Of a stretch of 64,000 nucleotides of DNA, positions 56,101-64,000 are shown piece after piece. Source of the DNA: Melastoma dodecandrum. Lineage: Eukaryota > Streptophyta > Magnoliopsida > Myrtales > Melastomataceae. The stretch is taken from positions 1 to 64,000 of the forward strand of contig JARUPY010000282.1 of NCBI GenBank assembly GCA_029817715.1. Direction: 5' to 3'. Position 1 is the first letter of the stretch. The number at the start of each line of letters is the position of its first letter. Below the pieces are notes generated by a model, which saw nothing but the letters and a program-made list of their open reading frames with translations, searched no databases and was not told the origin of the DNA. Made by a program: the position numbers and the translations under genes.

Positions 56101-56805
56101 CGCGACATCCCGTGTGGCTAGTAGGTACTCCTTGTCAATATCGAAGGCAGTTGTCGGGCATAGATAGCATCCTAGTATGAAAAGTACGACCTCCGCCTTC
56201 CAAAGGTCATCGGGAAAATCTCTTCCCATCATTGTACTTTCAACGGACTTCAGAGATATCTTCCCTCTCTTCAGGTGAAGTTTAAGTTCATCCCGAACGG
56301 TCTCCATGTGACCATTAAATGGGACACCGACTTTCATAGCAGGTAAGCCAATCAGGGCCTCAACATCAGCAGACTGCATTCGGTGTTCTAGACCGTCAAT
56401 TACCATTACTCTCTTAACGGGGTCGAACAACTTAAGACAACACTTCAACGCCTTGTGATGAACTTGCCTACTTGCCAAATGCAATAGCCCATGAAATACT
56501 AAGTCAGAAAGGGCTGCCCGCTTCGCATCATTAAATGTATTCCGGACAGAAAACAACTTCTGCGGACTACATCTTGTATAAAGTACTCCTGAGTAAACAC
56601 ACGAAGAGTACCTCAATACTAGAATCATAATGACTCACAACAATAATGGTTCAACATTTACCTTGTCTTTACGCAGCTACTTCGCCTTCTCCTTTTTAGA
56701 AGAAGCAGAAGCAGGTGTGTTGCCTTCGTTAGGAGCTTCTGGAGGGTGATCACCGAATGCCTCGGGTGAATTTTCTCCTGGCAATTCTGCAAATTCTTCT
56801 TCCAT
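53116..56805 (-). pseudogene. Ulp1-type cysteine protease gene captured by the MULE (multi-exon, decayed)
   Basis: From ATG 56805 the first exon reads MEEEFAELPGENSPEAF and is acidic, then meets a TAG before a GTAAAT donor. The next exon (to about 55990) holds a DUF1985-like domain (KLFDPVKRVMVIDGLEHRM, ALIGLPAMKVGVPFNG, EVVLFILGCYLCPTTAFDID). Further exons appear to have good borders: donor GTAAGTTTTG at about 55741, acceptor TTAACAG before EEGDVETNQEE at 55660, donor GTAAGC at about 55571, acceptor TTCTTAG before ALQKFFPVDLPVNV at about 54420. The linker 54760-55480 is acidic (EEEPEGVAP, VPTYNEDVKT). Protease part: VIDFHAIMLQSRVDPEKK (about 54000-54060), SKGNVASLYAHFKNHIG (53800-53860), a catalytic His followed by stop codons (SH, stop, AL, stop, IISF at about 53630-53655), MDTIHSKLSN, and the Cys box NDCGIYVMKFMT (53280-53315). 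The Cys survives; the Trp after the His is a stop. Confidence 0.85.
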
Positions 56806-57415
56806 ATCTGCACTTTCGAAGAAATAACTAAAAAGGAAATCAACTAAAGATCACAAACCGAATCAACGAAAACCATATCAAACCGAATCAACTTCACATT
56901 ACACCCCACTCAAACCAAACAAAATTCAAACCGAACCCCAAATCACCCACGAAACCCACTCCATCACCCAGTACATCACCCAGCACATCACCCAGTCACA
57001 CCTAATCACACACGAAACCACGAAATCGAACACCCACTCCATCACCTAGTCCCACTCGAACCACTATCAAACCGAAACCCAAATCTGTCACGAAACCTTA
57101 AACGACTACACACCCTCATTGTAAAACTCGACCGACTCAACTAAACCAATAACGAAACCACAATGCAGAAAAAAACCCAACTTACCGCGTCGAACGACCA
57201 CCTAATGTCCTACTCATTCCGGCCCTAAACCATAATGGCAGAAGAAAATGGTCGAGAAAGGGAGAGGACGACCACCTGATGTCCTTGTCGTCCAAACCAG
57301 GAGACCCGCCTTGACTTCCACAGCAACGGCAAACCAAACGGACGGAATGGGTTCGGAGAGGAAACGAAGACAATCGGCGGGAAGGACAAAGTGTTCGAAC
57401 GAAATGGAGGAAGCA

Positions 57416-58222
57416 TTCAGTAAAGTAGTAATAATACTAGTAACCGGGGTAAAATAGTCATTTCACATCAAAATTTAGAAAAATTAGGTTCGGAGTTAGG
57501 TTCGGAAACACTGTTCAAAGTAGTAAAATTTCTTAGTCAACGCCTACAAAATAGTAACAGTTTACAACTTATTTTAGTAAAAACATGCTTAAAGTAGTAA
57601 ACATTTACGACAAACCCTACCTATTTACTACCAATTTTACCAACTCAAACACAATTTTACTAAAAATCACAACGAAAGTAGTAAACAATTACTACTTATC
57701 GACATAATTTGTACAGTTAAAAGTAGTAAATTTTACTACTTTTTATACTACTTTTACGCTGACTTTACTAAAAAGGATAAATTTAGTAAAGTCAACGGAG
57801 AAGTAGTAAAAAAAGTAGTAAATTACTACTTTTTTACTACATCTCCGCTGACTTTACTAAAAGTGTGGTTTTCTTAGTAAAGTCAACGAAAATGTAGTAA
57901 AAAATATAGTAAATTTTACTACTTTTTTTACTACTTCTCCGTTGACTTTACTAAAAATGAGGTTTTAGTAAAGTCAGCGTAAAAGTAGTAAAATTGCACT
58001 GCGGTGAACAGTTCAGAAGTAGTAAAATTTACGACATTTTATACTACATTTTTGTTGACTTTACTAAAAAAAAACCAAAAAGTAGTAAAATTTACTACTT
58101 TTTTTACTACTTTTGCGTTGACTTGAGTAGTAACGGTCAACTTTTAATAAAATTTACTACTAATTTTTGTATTAATTAGTAAACTACGTAAGTCTCACGT
58201 GCACGTACCGTTAGCCGCTTCC
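57416..58222. repeat. Right TIR of the MULE
   Basis: About 807 bases, inverted copy of the left TIR from TTCAGTAAAGTAGTAATAAT to the end CGTTAGCCGCTTCC. It carries a 12-base extra copy in TTAGGTTCGGAGTTAGG (57486-57510) compared with the left TIR. The inner edge lies just beyond the end of the Ulp1 gene's upstream region. Confidence 0.85.
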
Positions 58223-58861
58223 GAGGAAGGGATTTTGCCTGCGGAACATATTGCCCGCTTCACTCATCAAGCTGGAGCGGCCGCTACTAATGGTTTCTGG
58301 AAACTTCGCTTGTTTCCAAGCTCCCTTACTAGAGCCGCCTTTACGTGGTATATAAACCTCCCTCCTAATTCAGTGAGAAATTGGGATGACATGCAAGTCC
58401 AATTCACGCTGATGTTTGCACAAACCGATCAAGCTATGACTTTGCTAGATCTCACTCACATGAAACAACAACCTGATAAATCTGTAGCCATCTTTTTTAA
58501 CAAACTTCAAAAAGCACGGATCAGATGTAAAACCTCTGTATCCGAGGCCGAGCTCATAGCCATCGCCCAAGATTCCCTTCTTCTTCGACTTCGAAAGAAG
58601 TTAGAAGGAGAAGTCTTCAGGGATTTGAAGGAGATGGCCAGGAGAGCTATCCGATATGGAAGCTTCCTTAGAGAGAAAAGCCAGGCGAAAGGAAGTTTGG
58701 TAACGGGACCTGTGGTAACTTATCAAGCAGAGCCAATCGTCGAAGTCGACATCGCGGAATACGTGAAGGGACAACCCCTAACGTCCGAGGAGTTGACAAA
58801 AAAGAACTTCCGAGCCAAGGCATCTTCCAAAGACTCAGGAAGAAAGGAAATACTCCTTTGA
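58223..58861 (+). pseudogene. gag: Tat gag, copy 3, 3' part
   Basis: The open frame here holds EEGILPAEHIARFTHQAG, the gag core and then a C-terminal part not present in copies 1 and 2 (EAELIAIAQDSLLLRLRKKL, DLKEMARRAIRYGSFL, VKGQPLTSEELTKKN). It is the true continuation of gag and shows where the tandem units 1 and 2 were cut (after GAGCTCATAGCC). Downstream the frame breaks, and a knuckle-like CK.HGSFTQATKDRITF stretch (about 58970-59030) follows. Confidence 0.85.
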
Positions 58862-60413
58862 CGAGTCAAAAGCTGACAAAATCTTTTAGTTTATGGCCCA
58901 AAATAGGCGAATTCGATTAAAATCGGGACACCTAGTTCCTCGCACCGATAGAGAAAAGTTGAGGAACTTCTGTAAGTGACATGGGTCATTTACCCAGGCC
59001 ACTAAAGACCGCATCACTTTTAGAAACTTGGTGCAAGATCTTATCGAATCGAAGGAACTACCTTTCCCAGATTCACAGGATCAGGCGTTAACAGAGTAGC
59101 ATCCTTTTGATGATTTGATTGATGTGAATACTTTTGACGTCAATTGCCGACTACTTCTCTTTCGCCTACGCAGGGTGACAAAGATCAATCGCTTGAGACT
59201 AGCGAGATACTCATTGCCAACATGCTGTTCAAGCGGTCTGTAAGCAAAGGAATCTTTCAGTGCCCTGCTGACCTCAAAGGGATGCAGCATAATCGATGTC
59301 GCTGGCACATGGATCAATTACATACCACCGATCATTGCCATACTTTCAGGAAATACCTTCTTGGTGAAAGAAAGACGGAGTGGTATGACCTTAACCGCCT
59401 CGAAAAGATGGCGATGGGAATCAACAGTGGCCCCAGAACGTTCCAGCGCACAGAGAAATGTCTGGAACGAAACAATACTCCACCCAATGAAAAAAAGGGC
59501 TCTAGACCCCGAGGAACTCATGAGACAAGGACTAACAGGTGATAGTGAGTCTAGTTGAAAAGGGGCTCACGACAAAAAAGCTCCCAGGCGACGCACTGTG
59601 AATCTTCTCGGACCTCAGCAGGTGAAAGAGAACACAAAGCAACAAGACTTCCCTCGAGGCGATGAAGATGCAATGAAAAAGGGGACGTCTATGGCCTAGT
59701 CTTTAACAGCCGATATGCTCTCTTACAGGTCCAAACCGATAGCAGCCCACAAGATGCTCATCACTCAGATGTGCCAGCTCTGCTGTAGTCAATACTTCCT
59801 GCTTCTGGCAGGATTATCATCTGAACGGAAGATCAAGCTGGAAATGGTCGACCATCCATCAGGTAATCAATCTGAATCTAAGTTCACTAGTTTCCTGGAA
59901 GATTCGCTTGGAGGGAAACTTAAAAAAGGCTATGACCCACACCAGAGGGAGTTTGTTCAGGTTGATAATCGCCTGCAATCCCTATCAAACTCAAGCTTCA
60001 TTCATTTACCGCTCTCCCAAATTTAGGGACATGGCAGCAAGTGGGCATGGGAGCACAACCCCAGATACCCTCCTATAAAACCAAGTAGCGAAGAGAGAGG
60101 AGAGCTCGGCGGGCTATGGAAAAGCGTGCCAAAATAGCAATCTCCGAGGTTAAGAAGACAAAGGAGTCAAGCGAAAGTGACCTTGTGTCTAACTCGCTGA
60201 GCGACTACAATCCGATTCAATCCGGGACCCTACTCAAGGAGAAAGAGATGACATGCAATGTTCTCATGTTGTCGGCAAAGTTCGCTAAAAGGGAAAGTGG
60301 TCAGGAGAAAGGTAGGCAACCTCTACCCTTCAATTTAAATACCTCAATCGATATATCTCGGAATTTTCCGAGTAGATGGTTCAAAGAACCACCCTGTAAC
60401 ATCACGGAAACAC
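58862..60413 (+). pseudogene. Tat gag-protease linker, broken frames
   Basis: Pieces in several frames: RYALLQVQT-type (about 59710), HMDQLHTTDHCHTFRKYL (59300-59360, a Cys/His pattern CRWHMDQLHTTDHC typical of plant gypsy gag ends), and KRAKIAISEVKK (60116). No complete domain. It joins gag to protease in the order expected of the element. Confidence 0.6.
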
Positions 60414-61088
60414 ATGTTTCCCCACCATATCCAAGTGACGATCAACAACGTAGCAATACGTCGTGTCCTTGTAGACAATGGAGTGACTATTAACTTGCTT
60501 CCCCTCGAAGCTTACAAGTCAGTGGGTTCAATGGAATCACTTCCTCCTGTGGGCGTGGTTTCTGCTAAACTCCGAGTAGGCACACATGAAAAGAGAACAG
60601 CTTTCTTTGTCATTGATATAAAGCCTTCTTTCAATGCTTTACTCAGGAGAGATTTACTTCACAAAGATGGGGCAATACCTTCTACTCTTCACCAAGAGCT
60701 CTTATTGTGGGGCAAACAACATGGTTTAGATGTTGTCATGGGAGAAGCAATTGGAAATGCTGACTTACCTTATGTCTGCGCAAGGGCGGTCAAAGAAATA
60801 ACACTGAAACAGAGGTATGCTATGGGAGTCCCAAATGTTGGCACTCTGGGCAAAACAGGCTACGAGTTCTTAGTTTCATTCGATGGACCACCGCTAGTAC
60901 CACCTCAAAACCCGAACGTCCCGACGGGATGGGGAGATGACCTGCAGCTCGAGGCCAAAGAGGATTTAACTCCGCTCGAGAAGGACGTGCACGAAGCCGG
61001 AATACGAGACAACAATAGTACCCAACAAACCGAGACGGACTTGAAGCCCGATAGACTCATCAACCCATCCTCATCTAATGGGGAATGA
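60414..61088 (+). pseudogene. Tat aspartic protease region
   Basis: The 224-codon open frame contains RRVLVDNGVTINLLPLEAYK, the plant Tat-type protease active site (DNG in place of DTG or DSG), and a second half KPSFNALLRRDLLHKDGAIP (cf. the LGRDWLH box). It would cut the polyprotein. The tail (PTGWGDDLQLEAKEDLTPLE) leads to RT. Confidence 0.75.
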
Positions 61089-61473
61089 ACACGATCTAGT
61101 ACTGGATGTCTTAGAAAGGTTAGCTAGATACAGGACATCCAAAATAAGTGAGGTACATTGAAATGCGTCTCCTCAAGCATACCAAAGCATGCTAACTATT
61201 CAGTCAAGTAATAAAGAAGTTCCTAGTACTTCTATTATCCCTTGTGACCCCTTGAGAGAAATAAATTTGGGAACTACTGAATTCCCACGTATTACTTACC
61301 TTAGTTAGTTAACGAATGAAGTCGAAACTCAAGACATAAGCGAAGTCCTACATACTTATAAAGACTGCTTCGCCTGGGACTACACCGAAGTACCCGGCCT
61401 CAATCGAGAGTTAGTTGAGCAGAAACTCCCAACATACAATAATTTCAAACCTGTAAAACAAACTCTAAGGAGG

Positions 61474-61988
61474 ATGTCGCGGGAAGTAGCCCAAATGGTC
61501 TACGACGAAATCAAGAAATTGTTCAAAGCCGGATACATGAGTACGGCTAAATATGTCGACTGGATTTCCAGCATAGTACCCGTGGTCAAGAAAAATGATA
61601 AGATCAGGGTCTACAAAGACTTCCGCGATTTGAACAAAGCGACACCTAAAGATGAATACCCTATGTCTGTCGCTGACGATCTTATAGATAAGTCGGCAGG
61701 CTATGAGCTGATGTCCTTCATGGATGGGTATTTTGGATATAACCAGATCTTCATCGCCGAAGAAGATGTACATAAGACGGCCTTCAGATGCCCAATAGGG
61801 ATATTCGAGTGGTTGTCATCCCTTTCGGATTGAAGAATGTCGGGGCTACATATCAAAGAGCAATGAACCTGATCTTCGCCTCATTGATAGGGAATACAGT
61901 CGAAGTATATATTGATGATGTAGTGGTGAAGTCCCAAAAGAGACAGGATCACCATTATCATCTAAGCGAAGCATTTAAGAAGATGTGA
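61474..61988 (+). pseudogene. Tat reverse transcriptase (frameshift near 61,800)
   Basis: 61474-61833 reads KAGYMSTAKYVDWISSIVPV, IRVYKDFRDLNKATPKDEYP and ELMSFMDGYFGYNQIFIAEE (catalytic Asp in FMDG). After a frame change at about 61800-61830 it continues as VVIPFGLKNVGATYQRAMN and VEVYIDDVVVKS (the two Asp of YIDD) and stops at 61988. The thumb follows in other frames (62000-62260). All three catalytic Asp codons are still present. Confidence 0.9.
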
Positions 61989-62386
61989 AAGCATAACCTC
62001 AAGCTTAACCCACTGAAATGCGCTTTTGGAGAACAGAAAGGGCAATTCCTTGGTTTCCTTGTGAACCAACGAGGAATCGAAGTAGACTCTCTAAAAACTC
62101 GCGCCATCCAAAACCTTCCATCACCATAAAGCAAGAAGGAACTCTAAGATTTTCTCGGCAGGGTAAATTACATTCGCCGATTCATAGGCAATGTGGTAGC
62201 TAAGACAAGTGCCTTCTCAACTATTCTTAAGGGGAAGGAAAAAGGTCAAATAGAACGGACATCGCAACATGAGTGAGCATTCCAAGAACTGAAAGACTAC
62301 CTGCCAAACCCCCTGTACTGGCGCCCCGAAATGTAAACGTGTCATATATTCTTTATGTGGTAGCATCCTAGTTTACTATCGGGTCA

Positions 62387-62749
62387 ATGCTAGCACAGGA
62401 ACAAGACGGAGTAGAAAGAGCGATCTATTATTTTTCGCGCCTACTCATGAAAACAGAGCAGAGATATACCCCAACAGAGAAGATTTGCCTAGCGGTATAC
62501 TACTCTGTGACTAAACTCAGGCACTACATTGGGTCTAATGATGTGTATGTCGTCTCTAAGACCCCTGTAACCAAAGTATTCTTTGACAATTCCTTACTTA
62601 CCAGGAGGATAGGTAAATGGAGTCTAGTTCTATCAGCCTATAACATTTACCACAAACCGCAAACCTCAGCCAAAGGCCATGCCTTAGCCGAGTTCGTCGC
62701 CCATTATGGTGAGGGTAATCTCGATGATACCCATGAGGAAGTTCAATGA
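62387..62749 (+). pseudogene. Tat RNase H (RT-linked)
   Basis: Contains VERAIYYFSRLLMKTEQRYT, PTEKICLAVYYSVTKLRHY and GKWSLVLSAYNI, the RNase H pattern of Ty3/gypsy elements. Preceded by a broken stretch (62,260-62,386) and followed directly by the extra RNase H. Confidence 0.85.
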
Positions 62750-62754
62750 AGCGA

Positions 62755-63060
62755 ACGATGGACCATCTAGTTCGACGGGTCTTCTAACAAGTTCGGTGTC
62801 GGCGTAGACGTCTTTACTGAGACACCATGGAAAGCAGAAACCAGAATGGGTTGCCGCATCAATGGAAAAGTAACAACAGCAAAGCAGAATATGATGCCTT
62901 AATCTTGGCCTTACGAATTGTCTAGACTGGAAGTTGGAAAACGTAAAAATGTGCAGTGATTCCCAACTAGTGTACAACAACTCCTTGACCAAAGTGAGTG
63001 GCACGCACTTCATCTTGGTAAATAATTACCCATAACAAAAGAACTCTTCGCCAAACTACA
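62755..63060 (+). pseudogene. Tat additional (archeal-type) RNase H remnant
   Basis: Starting near 62761 one frame reads WTI, a stop, then FDGSSNKFGVGVDVFT, followed further on by SKAEYDALILALRIV in another frame (about 62875-62925) and CSDSQLVYNN (62953-62983). FDGS, AEY and SDS carry the catalytic acidic residues of the aRNase H found only in Tat-lineage elements. At least one stop and two frameshifts. Confidence 0.75.
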
Positions 63061-63061
63061 A

Positions 63062-63545
63062 GGGGGCTGAAATCACTCATGTAAAACGGGATGACAATCA
63101 AGGGGCCAACTGTTTAACACAATGGGCCTCAGGGTTGATCGACTACATGGAAATATCCAGAAGTGATATGACTTTGTTTGTAAGCAAAAAGACAGAGTTC
63201 CGCAAATACGGGGTGAGAGCTAAAGAAGTTCGCACCGCCAACGTATCCGAGCAGAGAGAGGATTGGCGAGAACCAGTACGTCAATTCCTCAAGGATACCA
63301 GTGCAAAAGTAGAAAGGATGATCCGAGTAATCGCCAGACATTACGTGCTCCTCGACGGTATCCTATATAGAAAGACTAATGAAGACGTGCTTCTAAGATG
63401 TGTGGATCTGGATGAAGCCATCCCAATCATGATGGAAACACATGAAGGGCTATGCGGAGCGCACCAGGCTGGTGTCAAGATGAGCTGGGTGATCAAGCGA
63501 CATGGGTTTTATTGGCCGTCAATGTTAAGAATTGCATCAAAATAG
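63062..63545 (+). pseudogene. Tat integrase, N-terminal part
   Basis: The frame 63135-63545 includes EDWREPVRQFLKD, the linker YVLLDGILYRKTNEDVLLRC, and the HHCC zinc-binding start HEGLCGAHQAG and WVIKRHGFYWPS. It stops at 63545 because one base is missing around 63,523; the two Cys of the HHCC domain are in the next frame. Confidence 0.85.
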
Positions 63546-64000
63546 CTAGGGCTTGCCAGGCTTGCCAGGCTTGCCAGCGATGCGGGCAAGTGAAGCGAAC
63601 ACCCGCAATAGACATGAGTGTCGTAATAAAACCATGGCCTTTCAGGATGTGGGCATTAGATATCATGGGAGAAATCCACCCTCACTCAAGTAGAAGAGAC
63701 GCTTACATACTCATCGCCATAGACTACTTCACCAAGTGGGTAGAGGCGACAGCGTATAAGTCAATTGATCAGAAAGATGTAATTCAGTTCATTAAGAACA
63801 TCATTATTTTCCGATACGGAGTGCCCCAGAGTATCGTGGTAGACAATGCAAGAGTGTTCAACGGAGAACTCATGGAGGAATTCGCCGAAAACTTTGGGTT
63901 TAAGGAACTCAACTCAACTCCATACTATGCCCAGTCAAACGGGCAGGCAGAGGCCTCTAATAAGCTCATTAAGCGAGTGATAGAGAGGATGATTGGTAAT
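63524..64000 (+). CDS. Tat integrase, Cys pair and catalytic core (runs off the window)
   Basis: Open for 159 codons to the window edge. It begins with the zinc Cys part (CIKIARACQ, with a 9-bp unit GCTTGCCAG three times in a row), then the rve core: MWALDIMGEIHPHSSRRDA (first Asp), AIDYFTKWVEATAY, VVDNARVFNGE (second Asp) and YAQSNGQAEASNKLIKR (Glu). The spacing between the second Asp and Glu is 35 residues, as expected (DD35E). The core itself is undamaged here. Confidence 0.9.

Larger units (their letters stand above)
49134..58222 (+). mobile_element. Mutator-like element (MULE) with long TIRs and a captured Ulp1-like protease gene
   Basis: The 9,089-bp element has terminal inverted repeats of roughly 0.8 kb that start GGAAGCGGCTAACGGTACGT on both ends. 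It lies inside gag copy 3 of the gypsy element. The flanks GAGCAGTGG (49125-49133) and GAGGAAGGG (58223-58231) match at 6 of 9 bases, a decayed 9-bp target duplication, the MULE size. Inside are a plus-strand transposase and a minus-strand Ulp1-type gene facing each other. MULEs carrying Ulp1 (KAONASHI-like) are known from plants. Both genes have stops, so the element is now dead or dependent on others. Confidence 0.92.
45700..64000 (+). mobile_element. Tat-like Ty3/gypsy retrotransposon, split by a MULE and cut by the window end
   Basis: In the plus direction: probable 5' LTR and leader (to 46,444), gag (triplicated), then after the nested MULE the rest of gag, linker, protease, RT, RNase H, a second (archeal-type) RNase H and integrase, running off the window. 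Order and the extra RNase H between RNase H and integrase are hallmarks of the Tat lineage. There are many stops and frameshifts. The 3' LTR lies beyond the window. Confidence 0.85.

Overview
The window is nuclear DNA of a flowering plant, most likely a eudicot. It carries L-type lectin receptor kinases and a kiwellin-type gene, and large stretches of plant LTR retrotransposons (a Sirevirus-like Ty1/copia, chromovirus and Tat-like Ty3/gypsy), a Mutator-like element, and tRNA-derived SINE remnants. There are no bacterial features and I see no tRNA or rRNA genes. Species cannot be named from the sequence.

Layout. 1-2863: decayed Ty3/gypsy chromovirus on the minus strand. 4.9-11.8 kb: first LecRK unit, a pseudogene, with a small non-coding LTR element at 9.29-11.47 kb. 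11.9-15.5 kb: old LTR debris. 15,497-26,170: a young, structurally complete Sirevirus-like Ty1/copia element (minus strand; about 1.49-kb LTRs, 5-bp target duplication ATTCG, tRNA-Met primer site, polypurine tract, gag, pol, and a third ORF after pol). Pol and the third ORF carry in-frame stops. 27.0-31.8 kb: second LecRK unit, the best preserved. 32-33 kb: probable solo LTR. 33.4-39.4 kb: Tat-type gypsy debris flanking a block with a kiwellin-family gene (broken) and a partial tandem copy of it. 39.6-45 kb: third LecRK unit (lectin part open, kinase part broken). 45.7 kb to the window end: a Tat-like Ty3/gypsy element on the plus strand. Its gag segment is tandemly triplicated, and its third copy is split by a 9.1-kb Mutator-like element (49,134-58,222) with roughly 0.8-kb TIRs, a decayed FAR1/MULE transposase and a decayed Ulp1-like protease gene. 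The gypsy gag resumes exactly after the MULE and is followed by protease, RT, RNase H, an extra RNase H and integrase, cut by the window edge.

Biology. The host genes are a three-copy LecRK (probably clade IX-like) array in the same orientation, plus a kiwellin; both families are tied to cell-surface or apoplastic defence. Copies 2 and 3 of the LecRK share one identical +1 frameshift that cuts a secreted lectin (229 codons) away from the transmembrane kinase. The array arose by segmental duplication, since intergenic sequence, including a shared SINE remnant, is also homologous. Everything else is nested transposable elements: copia within older repeat debris, MULE within gypsy, a small LTR element within LecRK unit 1.

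Limits: all homology statements come from motifs recognised by eye. Exact intron borders and the ends of degenerate elements are approximate.
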